The notes below the pieces were generated by a model, which ran no database searches, had not been told where the DNA came from, and worked only from the letters and a program-made list of their open reading frames with translations. The translations under genes and the position numbers were made by a program. Shown piece by piece: positions 47,573-55,754 of a stretch of DNA of 64,000 bases (its first letter is position 1; the number at the start of each line of letters is the position of its first letter). The DNA comes from Bryobacterales bacterium (lineage in GTDB: Bacteria; Acidobacteriota; Terriglobia; Bryobacterales; Bryobacteraceae), in contig PMUP01000071.1 of the NCBI GenBank assembly GCA_003166865.1, positions 41,443 through 105,442 of the forward strand, read 5' to 3'.

Positions 47573-48424
47573 TTGATCAAGGACTACATCGCGTTAACCA
47601 AGCCGCGAATCACTTGGCTCATCCTCATGAGCACGGGTGTCGGTTACTTCTTTGGCGCGCAAAATGGCTGGCATCTCGTAACACTGATTCACACCATTAT
47701 TGGAACCGGATTGATTGCTTCCGGAACTGCGGCGCTCAATCAATGGTATGAACGCGAGGCCGACGCCAAAATGCGGCGCACGCAGGCTCGGCCGCTGCCG
47801 GCGGGGCGATTGGATGCGTGGAAGGCGCTGGTTTTCGCCATTCTGATTTCGATGGCAGGATTCGCCGAGCTTTGGATTGGCGCGAACGCCTTGTCGGCGC
47901 TGCTCGGGCTCTTCACGCTGCTCAGCTATTTGTTTGTCTATACGCCGCTGAAGCAGCGTTCTCCGCACTCGACAACGATTGGATCGATTCCAGGCGCAAT
48001 GCCGCCGTTGATTGGCTTTGCCGCCGCCAGCGGCACGTTGACCTGGCAAGCATGGGTGCTGTTCGCGATTCTGTTCTTGTGGCAGTTTCCCCATTTTTAC
48101 GCCATCGCTTGGATGTACAAGGAAGACTACGCTCGGGCGGGGATACGCATGCTGCCGGTGGTGGAGCCTGACGGCAAGTCGACGGCGCGCCGCATTTTGC
48201 TGTGCTCGATCGCGCTGATTCCCATAAGCCTGATGCCGAAGTTCTTTGCGATGGCCGGCAATGTGTACCTGTATGGGGCGCTCGCGCTGGGCCTCGCGTT
48301 CCTCTACGCTGGGCTGCGCATTCGCACGGACCGCTCGCGTCAGCAGGCGCGGCGGGTTTTGCTCGCGTCGGTGGTCTACCTGCCAGTGCTGTTCAGCCTG
48401 ATGTTGTTTGACCGTCCCGCATGA
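47573..48424 (+). CDS. ctaB: Protoheme IX farnesyltransferase
   Basis: YIALTKPRITWLILMSTGVGYF, LNQWYEREADAKMRRTQARPLPAGR. Confidence 0.95.
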   Translation: MIKDYIALTKPRITWLILMSTGVGYFFGAQNGWHLVTLIHTIIGTGLIASGTAALNQWYEREADAKMRRTQARPLPAGRLDAWKALVFAILISMAGFAELWIGANALSALLGLFTLLSYLFVYTPLKQRSPHSTTIGSIPGAMPPLIGFAAASGTLTWQAWVLFAILFLWQFPHFYAIAWMYKEDYARAGIRMLPVVEPDGKSTARRILLCSIALIPISLMPKFFAMAGNVYLYGALALGLAFLYAGLRIRTDRSRQQARRVLLASVVYLPVLFSLMLFDRPA

Positions 48425-48990
48425 AGCTGTTGGCTGTTCTCGCGTTGGTTGTTGCCTTGACGGCGTGTCGGCAGCACACTGCATCGCTCGAAGTGCTCGG
48501 CGAAGTTCCCCAATTCGAATTGATCTCGCAGGACGGGCAGCCATTTCACAGCCAGACGCTGGCGGGCAAAATCTGGGTCGCGGATTTCATTTACACCACC
48601 TGCCCCGGACCGTGCCCGCGCATGACCTCCGAAATGCGGGAAGTGCAGGACGCCGTATTGAAAGTCCCCGCCATATCCAGCAATGTGCGTCTGGTGTCGT
48701 TCACGGTCGACCCGGCGCAAGATACGCCGCCGGTGCTGGCCGCCTATGCCAAGACGCATGGCGCCTCGTCTGCGATGTGGTATTTCCTCACCGGACCGGT
48801 TCCGGTATTACAGACGCTGGATCGCGACGCGTTCAAGCTCGGCAACATCGACGCGAGCATGCAGCACAGCACGCGCTTCGTGCTGGTGGATCGGCAGGGG
48901 CGCATTCGAAGCTACTACGACACGTCGGAATCGTCGGCGATTCCCAGGGTAATTTCGGACATTTACGCGCTGGTGCGGGAACGCGGCTGA
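48421..48990 (+). CDS. SCO1/SenC family copper chaperone
   Basis: Lipobox-like start; VADFIYTTCPGPCPRMTSEM, SFTVDPAQDTP. Confidence 0.93.
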   Translation: MKLLAVLALVVALTACRQHTASLEVLGEVPQFELISQDGQPFHSQTLAGKIWVADFIYTTCPGPCPRMTSEMREVQDAVLKVPAISSNVRLVSFTVDPAQDTPPVLAAYAKTHGASSAMWYFLTGPVPVLQTLDRDAFKLGNIDASMQHSTRFVLVDRQGRIRSYYDTSESSAIPRVISDIYALVRERG

Positions 48991-49403
48991 TGGACGTCCA
49001 CTCGCTTCCGGCGGTGAACGCGACACTGAACGGCATCGCGGCGGTGTTGCTCGGGATCGGCTACACGTTCATGCGCAAGGGCCGGATTCAGGCGCACAAG
49101 CGCGTGATGTTGACCGCGTTTTCGGTATCGGTGGTGTTCCTGGCTTGTTATCTCATTTACCACTTCAACGCCGGCCTTGTGTATTACCAAAAGACCGGTC
49201 TGCTTCGCTATGTCTATTTAACGATCCTGACCACGCACACGAGCCTGGCGGTGATCACTCCGGTGCTCGCGATCATCACGCTGCGGCGCGGGCTCCGGAT
49301 GGATGTCGAGCGGCATCGCGCCATCGCGCGCTGGACGTTTCCCATTTGGATGTATGTGAGTGTGACGGGAGTGGTCGTGTACCTTATGTTGTACCGGTTT
49401 TAG
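48990..49403 (+). CDS. DUF420-family membrane protein
   Basis: MDVHSLPAVNATLNGIAAVLLGIGYTFMRKGRIQAHKRVM, TTHTSLAVITPVLAIITL; downstream of SCO1. Confidence 0.9.
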   Translation: MDVHSLPAVNATLNGIAAVLLGIGYTFMRKGRIQAHKRVMLTAFSVSVVFLACYLIYHFNAGLVYYQKTGLLRYVYLTILTTHTSLAVITPVLAIITLRRGLRMDVERHRAIARWTFPIWMYVSVTGVVVYLMLYRF

Positions 49404-49782
49404 GTGGGAAGGAATACGAGGGAGACAAGGAATACAAGGAATGGCAGTAAGCGTCCAGGAAGCGGCTGGTCTCATCTAGCAAAATCAAGAGTGAGTCCGT
49501 GCTGGCATAGCCGAGATCTTTAGCGAGGATCAGGAAATAGCGGCACTCTTCCAATGACGCTTGCCCGATATTCAGGAAACGGGCCTTGTCAGCTCGTCCC
49601 CGGCGTTTGAAGCCCTCTGCAATGTTCGCAGGCACGGAAACCGCGGCGCGTTGCATCTGCGAGCACAGCCCGAACGTCTCATGCTTGGGAAAGCTTGCAG
49701 TTGTCCGATAGATGCCTAGCACCAATGCACGCGCCTTCTGCCAAACCAACAGGTCTTGAAAGGTTTTTGCCGGGGCCTGCAC
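49384..49782 (-). CDS. Four-helix-bundle protein (S23 rRNA intervening-sequence protein / Avd-like)
   Basis: TFQDLLVWQKARALVLGIYRTTASFPKHETFGLCSQMQRAAVSVPANIAEGFKRRG...SLEECRYFLILAKDLGY. Confidence 0.93.
   Translation of the reverse strand: MQAPAKTFQDLLVWQKARALVLGIYRTTASFPKHETFGLCSQMQRAAVSVPANIAEGFKRRGRADKARFLNIGQASLEECRYFLILAKDLGYASTDSLLILLDETSRFLDAYCHSLYSLSPSYSFPPKTGTT
49409..49443. repeat. Left inverted repeat of the four-helix-bundle cassette
   Basis: AAGGAATACGAGGGAGACAAGGAATACAAGGAATG; reverse complement matches 49794-49828 at 34/35. Confidence 0.95.
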
Positions 49783-49793
49783 GCAACTGAGTG

Positions 49794-49828
49794 CATTCCT
49801 CGTATTCCTTGTCTCCCTCGTATTCCTT
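49794..49828. repeat. Right inverted repeat of the four-helix-bundle cassette
   Basis: CATTCCTCGTATTCCTTGTCTCCCTCGTATTCCTT. Confidence 0.95.
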
Positions 49829-49841
49829 GTACTCTATTCTC

Positions 49842-50858
49842 GTGCCCCCCACCAAAGGTCACCTGACCTCCCAAACCTCCGCCGGCGGTTGCGCCTCGAA
49901 ACTGAGTCCCAAGATTCTGGACCAAGTGCTCGCCCGGATCCCGCGCTGGGCGAACGAAAACGTGCTGGTCGGGTACGACACGGCCGACGACGCGGGCGTG
50001 TACTGGCTGACGCCGGAGCTTGCCCTGGTGCAGACCGTCGACTTCTTTACTCCGATGGTGGATGACGCCTACACATTTGGCGCGATCGCCGCGGCCAACG
50101 CGCTGAGCGACGTTTACGCGATGGGAGGGAAGCCGATCTCGGCTCTTTCCATTCTGGCGTTCCCCGCCAAAGGCGATCTGGACGAGTTGGCGGAGATCCT
50201 CAAGGGCGGCGCGGAGAAGATCCATGAAGCCGGCTGCGTATTGCTGGGCGGCCACAGCGTCAAGGACGACGAGATGAAGTTCGGCTATGCCGTCACCGGC
50301 ACGATCCATCCGGATCGCGTCAAAACCAACGCAGGCGCGCGTCCCGGCGATGCGCTGCTGTTTACGAAGCGCATAGGCACGGGCGTGATCTCGACGGCGC
50401 TGAAACGCGGAATCGCGCGCGAATCCGATGTTCAGGCCGCAGTGGACTCCATGCTGAAACTCAACCGTGAAACCTGTGAAGTGATGCTTGGATTCGACGT
50501 GCATGGCTGCACGGATGTGACTGGCTTCGGCCTGATCGGCCATGCGCGCGAGGTGGCCCTAGCGAGTAAAGTTACGCTGGAAATCGATCCGCGGAAGATT
50601 CAGTTCTTGCCGGGTGCAGTGGAATATGCCGAGCAAGGCGCGATTCCAGGCGGCTTGATTAACAATCGGGAGTTTGCGTCGTCATGCGTGGAGGGAAGCT
50701 GGGAACTTGAAGTGCTGCTGTATGATCCCCAGACATCGGGAGGCCTGCTGATTGCGCTGCCGGAGCGCGATGCTGCGCTCCTTGAAACGAAACTGCCCGA
50801 TGCTTACCGCATCGGGCAGGTGACCGAAAGGCAGAATAAACCGATCAGGTTGCTTTGA
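49842..50858 (+). CDS. selD: Selenide, water dikinase (SelD), Cys form
   Basis: LTSQTSAGGCASKLSPKILDQVL, DDAGVYWL, DFFTPMVDDAYTFGAIAAANALSDVYAMGGKPI, DVTGFGLIGHARE, DPQTSGGLLIA; GTG start at 49842 proposed. Confidence 0.93.
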   Translation: MPPTKGHLTSQTSAGGCASKLSPKILDQVLARIPRWANENVLVGYDTADDAGVYWLTPELALVQTVDFFTPMVDDAYTFGAIAAANALSDVYAMGGKPISALSILAFPAKGDLDELAEILKGGAEKIHEAGCVLLGGHSVKDDEMKFGYAVTGTIHPDRVKTNAGARPGDALLFTKRIGTGVISTALKRGIARESDVQAAVDSMLKLNRETCEVMLGFDVHGCTDVTGFGLIGHAREVALASKVTLEIDPRKIQFLPGAVEYAEQGAIPGGLINNREFASSCVEGSWELEVLLYDPQTSGGLLIALPERDAALLETKLPDAYRIGQVTERQNKPIRLL

Positions 50859-50883
50859 CCGCTTCCTCGCGGTCGCGGCTCGG
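50859..50883 (+). repeat. 25-nt post-stop-codon element, copy C
   Basis: CCGCTTCCTCGCGGTCGCGGCTCGG directly after the selD stop; 20/25 to A, 21/25 to B; GACCGC-TTCCTC-GCGGTC hairpin. Confidence 0.65.
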
Positions 50884-50901
50884 CTTGATCGCGGCTCGGC
50901 T

Positions 50902-51750
50902 TTACTTAGCTTCTTCCGCCGTGATGCCGCCCTGGGCTGCCGCCTCTGCGGCTTTCTTGGCCTTGGCCTTCTTGGTGTCGAGCGCCTTTTGCACCCACTT
51001 GTCGGCGGTCTCGATGTCGGCCTTGTACTGATCCGGCGAGTCGTCCAGATCGGCTTTTTCGCGGACCAATAGGTTCATGTAGGCCATCGCGTCGTCGTAG
51101 TTCGGATCGATATCCAGGGCCTTCTGCAAGTTCTTGATGCCGTCGTCAATAACGGCGCTGTATTGCGTCTGCAAATCTTCCTTGACCTTTTTGTCCTTCA
51201 GTGGACCGGGTTCTTCAGGTTTCAACCCCAGGTCGGCCCGCGCTCTCATCCACGCGGAGTACCACTTCACCCAATCAATCACGGCCAGGCTATAGAAGCC
51301 TTCCTTGTTTCGCGGATCGGCCGCGATTAGCTTGAGGTACCACTCCTTGGCATCGTCCAGCTTCTTGAGCTTCTGATCGAGGTCCGGCATGCTTTGGGCC
51401 TGCTGATAGCTCAGCGACGCCAGCGACGCGAGAGCGGTGGTGTCCGACGGGTTCTTTTCCAGGACCTTGAGGAATTCCTCTTTGGCCTCTTTAGCAAGCT
51501 GCACGTTCTCCGGTGACACGGCGCCCGGGATGTACTGGCTCATGTACGCGGTGGCCAGGTACAAGCGAGGCATGGTGTTGTCCGGATCAAGCTGCACCGC
51601 GGTCTTGAAATAATCCACGGCTTCCGTGTAGTGCGCGCCTTTATAGGCCTGGACTCCGTGGTTCAGGGCGTCGCGCGACCTGAGTTTGTCGCAGCCCGTT
51701 GCGAAGAGAATCAGCACTCCGATTCCCGCTACCAGTAATGTGCTCTTCAT
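50902..51750 (-). CDS. TPR-repeat lipoprotein
   Basis: Lipobox LFATGC; TPR HYTEAVDYFKTAVQLDPDN, GIKNLQKALDIDPNYDDAMAYM. Confidence 0.88.
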   Translation of the reverse strand: MKSTLLVAGIGVLILFATGCDKLRSRDALNHGVQAYKGAHYTEAVDYFKTAVQLDPDNTMPRLYLATAYMSQYIPGAVSPENVQLAKEAKEEFLKVLEKNPSDTTALASLASLSYQQAQSMPDLDQKLKKLDDAKEWYLKLIAADPRNKEGFYSLAVIDWVKWYSAWMRARADLGLKPEEPGPLKDKKVKEDLQTQYSAVIDDGIKNLQKALDIDPNYDDAMAYMNLLVREKADLDDSPDQYKADIETADKWVQKALDTKKAKAKKAAEAAAQGGITAEEAK

Positions 51751-51796
51751 GACGTTAACCTTGAACATTCTGAATTCTGAGTTCTGAATTCTTGAA

Positions 51797-52225
51797 TTAG
51801 TTTCCAGCCTCCACCTTGGGCGTCATTAGACCGACCTTGTCGATCTGTGCACCTTTGGCGATGTCGATGGCGCGAGCCACGGTCTGGTACTCCAGATCGG
51901 GGTCGCCCTTCACGAACACCACCCGTTCGGCGCGAGTTTTGAAGATCTGTTCGAGCCGCGGACCCAGCTTGTCCATGTCGGTGTCTTCGTTGTTGATTTT
52001 CATGCTCTTGTCTTTATCGATGACGATCACCACCGTGCGGTCCTGATCGGGTGGCGGCTGATTCTTCTTGTCGGGAGGTTCAGGCGCCAAGGCTTCCAGG
52101 CCGTGCGGCGTTAGGGGCGTGATGACCATGAAGATGATCAGCAGCACCAGCAGAATGTCGATCATGGGCGTCATGTTGATGTCGCATCTTGGTCCGCTCT
52201 TGGGACCGCCAACTGCCATTGCCAT
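51797..52225 (-). CDS. exbD: ExbD/TolR-family biopolymer transport protein
   Basis: CDINMTPMIDILLVLLIIFMVITPLTPHGLEALAPEPP. Confidence 0.93.
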   Translation of the reverse strand: MAMAVGGPKSGPRCDINMTPMIDILLVLLIIFMVITPLTPHGLEALAPEPPDKKNQPPPDQDRTVVIVIDKDKSMKINNEDTDMDKLGPRLEQIFKTRAERVVFVKGDPDLEYQTVARAIDIAKGAQIDKVGLMTPKVEAGN

Positions 52226-52270
52226 AGTTCGTTACCTCGCTTGTTGGGGCTAAATCTTGCTAATTCAATC

Positions 52271-52732
52271 TTACTGAGCAGGGGCGGTTCCCGCCGCCGG
52301 CGCCTGCGGTCTGTTCTCGTGAGGCTCCTCGGTAATGAGGCCGATTTCGCTGGTGCCGGCCGCGCGCAGGTTATCGACGACGTCCTCCACCGACGAGTAC
52401 TTGGCGCGGGCATCGGCTCGGATGAAAACCGTCTTGTCGATCTTGTTGGTGAGCAGATCGCGTACTCTTTCGGGGAGTTGATCGGCGGTGAGCTTGATGT
52501 TACCCGGACTCAGGAAAACACCTCCGTTGCGGGTAACCGAAATGAGTATCGCGTCTTCCTTGTCGGCGGCTTGCATGGTGATAGGATTCTTGGTCTTTAC
52601 CAGATCCACGCTAACGCCTTTGGTGAGCATGGGCGTGATGACCATGAAAATGATGAGCAGCACCAGCATGACGTCCACCATGGGCGTCACGTTGATGTCG
52701 GCAACGGGCGGAGGAGCTTTCTTCTTTTCCAT
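52271..52732 (-). CDS. exbD: ExbD/TolR-family biopolymer transport protein
   Basis: ADINVTPMVDVMLVLLIIFMVITPMLTKGVSVDLVKT. Confidence 0.93.
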   Translation of the reverse strand: MEKKKAPPPVADINVTPMVDVMLVLLIIFMVITPMLTKGVSVDLVKTKNPITMQAADKEDAILISVTRNGGVFLSPGNIKLTADQLPERVRDLLTNKIDKTVFIRADARAKYSSVEDVVDNLRAAGTSEIGLITEEPHENRPQAPAAGTAPAQ

Positions 52733-52810
52733 TCCAAAATCCTTTCGGCGGAGAGGCGCGGAACCTAAGCCGCGCCCCTTCCGAATTCAACTCGCGAATC
52801 TTCTCGAACC

Positions 52811-53542
52811 TTACTTCGTGGCGCCGACGCGCTGCACGCGCTTCAGGAAGTAGTCCAGAAGCTCGGAGCTGGAGTTGCCCATCTCCACGTCGAACGCGTC
52901 AATGCGATTGGTGAAGTAGTTGAACGCCCAAACCGCGGGGACCGCCACGAACAGACCGATGGCCGTGGTGACCAAGGCTTCCGAAATACCGCCGGCGACC
53001 GCACCGAGACCGGTGGACTTCTGCGTCGAAATGCCCTGGAACGCGTGAATGATGCCGACCACCGTGCCGAACAAGCCCACAAAGGGGGCCGTCGAACCGA
53101 TGGTCGCCAAGCCGCTAACGCCGCGCTTCAGTTCGGCATGCACGATGGCTTCGGCGCGCTCCAGTGCGCGCTTGGAAGCTTCGATTTCTTCACCCGAGAT
53201 TTCCGAGCTGAGCTGATGCGCGCGGAATTCCTGCAAGCCAGCCACCACAACCTTCGCCAGATGGCTCTTGCTGTAGCGGTCGGCGATCTTGATCGCTTCA
53301 TCCAGTTTGCCTTCGCGCAGAGCGCCCGCCACGGCGGGTGCAAACTGCCGCGATTGCTTGCGAGCGCCGTTGTAGGCGATGGCGCGATCGATCATGACAC
53401 CGATCGACCAGGCGGACATGAAGAACAGCAGGATCACGACCAGCTTGGCCGCCCATCCCATGTTCTCCCACATGCCCACCACATCGAAATTGACCGTTTC
53501 CTGCAAAAGCATCAAAGAGAAAACGTGTAGTTGTAGAAACAT
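52811..53542 (-). CDS. exbB: MotA/TolQ/ExbB proton-channel family protein
   Basis: [29 protein letters not shown]...[26 protein letters not shown]. Confidence 0.95.
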   Translation of the reverse strand: MFLQLHVFSLMLLQETVNFDVVGMWENMGWAAKLVVILLFFMSAWSIGVMIDRAIAYNGARKQSRQFAPAVAGALREGKLDEAIKIADRYSKSHLAKVVVAGLQEFRAHQLSSEISGEEIEASKRALERAEAIVHAELKRGVSGLATIGSTAPFVGLFGTVVGIIHAFQGISTQKSTGLGAVAGGISEALVTTAIGLFVAVPAVWAFNYFTNRIDAFDVEMGNSSSELLDYFLKRVQRVGATK

Positions 53543-53573
53543 CTGATTCTCCTGCGAGTTGAATTTTAGACTT

Positions 53574-54320
53574 CTAAGAGCTTAACGTAAAATTGACTTC
53601 AATCGTGGTGACAACTTCCACCGGCTCTCCGTTCAGGAGTGTCGGCTTGTACTGCCACTGCGAAACCGCTTGTTTGGCTGCTTCCACCAGCAGCGGATGG
53701 CCGCTCACCAGCTGCAGATTCTGTATGGAGCCGTCCTTGCCGATGATGGCTGTGAACCGCACCACGCCCTGAATGCGGGCTTGCTTGGCCAGCGGCGGGT
53801 AGAGCGGAGTGACCTTGCGGATCAGGTTGGCTTGCTGCACGTTGCCGCCCACGCGGATGCGCTGCGGCGTGGCGGCCTTCTCTTTCACCGGCGGCGGAGG
53901 AGGAGCAGCGCTGGCAACGCCGCCCAGGATTCCACCGAGCACGCCGCCCGGCGCTCCACCGGGCATTCCGCCAACCACTCCACCCACCACACCGGAACTG
54001 GAGGGAGGAGGAAGCTCTTCTTCCTTGATGTTGGCGATATCTTTCGGAATGGTCTTGGGCGCCATCAGCTTGCCGGCGTCGAACTGGCGGGGAATGATCT
54101 TGACAACCTTCGGCGGCGCGGGCGGAGGGGGCGGCGGCGGGGGCGGGGGTGGCGGCGGGGCCACTAAGAAACTGGTTAACTGAGCGCGCGGCAACGTGTC
54201 CGTGTAGATCAGCGGAATCAGGATAATAACCAGAATGACTGCAACCTGCCCCCCGAACGTCACGAACACCGACCAGGTCTTGTGCGTTTTCGCGGTGCCT
54301 ACAAAAGTTTGCTCAAACAT
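53574..54320 (-). CDS. tonB: TonB-family energy transducer
   Basis: N-terminal TM, polyproline ([16 protein letters not shown]), C-terminal [56 protein letters not shown]. Confidence 0.93.
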   Translation of the reverse strand: MFEQTFVGTAKTHKTWSVFVTFGGQVAVILVIILIPLIYTDTLPRAQLTSFLVAPPPPPPPPPPPPPAPPKVVKIIPRQFDAGKLMAPKTIPKDIANIKEEELPPPSSSGVVGGVVGGMPGGAPGGVLGGILGGVASAAPPPPPVKEKAATPQRIRVGGNVQQANLIRKVTPLYPPLAKQARIQGVVRFTAIIGKDGSIQNLQLVSGHPLLVEAAKQAVSQWQYKPTLLNGEPVEVVTTIEVNFTLSS

Positions 54321-54386
54321 GCCTCACCTCGTTCCCAAAAGTACCTTCCTGATTTGCGCAGAAATCATCATACATGCTCTCGGCCG

Positions 54387-55673
54387 CTATTTCACCTTCG
54401 CCCGGCCCCGCCCCGGGAGCGCGCCTTTGCTGGATCGCGCGCCTGACGTTGGGGCGGGCGCCGTGGATAGCTTAGCCGCGGGCACTGGAGCATCGGGCCC
54501 CTTACGAGGTGCGGCGACAGGGCCCCCGCCTCTCGAACTCCGCTTGCGTCCCTCCAGGAAATTATGCCAGACAATCAGGATCGGACTGGCAATAAAAACC
54601 GACGAATAAGTACCAGCGATAATGCCGCACACCAGCGCGAAGGCGAAACCGTTCAGTACCTGCCCGCCGAACAGGAATAGCGCCAGGGCCGTGAGCAGGG
54701 TCAACCCGGAGGTCAATACCGTGCGGCTCAGGGTCTGGTTCACGCTCTTGTTGATGAGGGGCTCCAGCTCTTCGCGGCGCAGGAGCTTCAGGTTCTCGCG
54801 GATGCGGTCGAAAGTGACGATAGTATCGTTCATCGAATAGCCGACCAACGTTAACAGCGCCGCCACCACCGTCAGCGTGATCTCCTTGTTGAACAACGAG
54901 AATAGACCGATGGTAATGAGAGTATCGTGAAAGACCGCGATCACCGCGGCCGCGCCGTAGATCCATTCAAAGCGGAACGCGATGTAGACCAGCATTCCAC
55001 CCAACGCGTATAGCACGGCGAGCACCGCCTTGCGCTGCAGCTCCGCGCCGATCTTGGGGCCCACCACTTCAGTACCCACCACCGCCACCGTATCGGGGTA
55101 GGTCTGCTGTTTAAGTACGTTCAGGACCTGGGGTGTTACGCCCGGTACTGAACGAAGGTCATCCAAATTGTGAATCAGACCGGAATGCTGTTTCCGGTAG
55201 TCCAGGATGTTCGCCGCGAGCGTGTTGAGCTGTTGCTCCGAGGTTGGAACACTGGCGGTGGCCAGAGCATCCCGGAGACGATCCGCCAGTCCCTGGGCGC
55301 CACCCGCGTTGATGTTGTATTTGCCATTACCCGGCTGTCCGAACGCCGCGGTGAGGCGCTCAACAATCCTCTGCCGGGCGGCTTGCAGCGCGGTATCTTC
55401 CTGGGCGTCGATGCCGATAATGTCATCCGGCTTGCCGGAGACTTCCTGCACCTCCACCGGAGTGCCGGAAAGAGCCGCGCGAACCTTGTCGACGGGCGGG
55501 CGGTTAGCGAAAGTGACAGTAATCAGCGCTCCACCCCGGAAGTCGATGCCGTAGCGCGGCCCCCCTCTGATCGCCAAACTCACGAAGCCGGCCGCCGTGA
55601 GAACGAGAGACAGGCCGATGAACAGCCACTTCTTGCCGAGAAAGTCAAAGTCGGTATGCTTGAATAATTCCAT
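54387..55673 (-). CDS. secF: Protein translocase subunit SecF
   Basis: GIDFRGGALITVTF, GYSMNDTIVTFDRIREN, LSRTVLTSGLTLLTALALFLFGG. Confidence 0.95.
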   Translation of the reverse strand: MELFKHTDFDFLGKKWLFIGLSLVLTAAGFVSLAIRGGPRYGIDFRGGALITVTFANRPPVDKVRAALSGTPVEVQEVSGKPDDIIGIDAQEDTALQAARQRIVERLTAAFGQPGNGKYNINAGGAQGLADRLRDALATASVPTSEQQLNTLAANILDYRKQHSGLIHNLDDLRSVPGVTPQVLNVLKQQTYPDTVAVVGTEVVGPKIGAELQRKAVLAVLYALGGMLVYIAFRFEWIYGAAAVIAVFHDTLITIGLFSLFNKEITLTVVAALLTLVGYSMNDTIVTFDRIRENLKLLRREELEPLINKSVNQTLSRTVLTSGLTLLTALALFLFGGQVLNGFAFALVCGIIAGTYSSVFIASPILIVWHNFLEGRKRSSRGGGPVAAPRKGPDAPVPAAKLSTAPAPTSGARSSKGALPGRGRAKVK

Positions 55674-55754
55674 GTAACCAGTCGCAGCGCCAGCATCCAG
55701 TAAATTTAGACACCGGCTGGCGGGAAACAGTTCCCGCCGTTCAATTCCAACGAA

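Noticed and set aside
49384-49828. Diversity-generating retroelement
   Set aside because: The Avd-like fold is present but there is no reverse transcriptase, template repeat or variable repeat in the window.
49716-50543. 275-aa minus-strand ORF across selD
   Set aside because: Antisense to selD and overlaps the four-helix-bundle gene out of frame.
49842-50858. Selenocysteine (in-frame TGA) in SelD
   Set aside because: The catalytic position is TGC (Cys) and no in-frame TGA occurs before the stop.
53880-54170. Gly/Pro simple-sequence repeats as a possible unstable locus
   Set aside because: Explained by the polyproline and Gly-rich linker of TonB.
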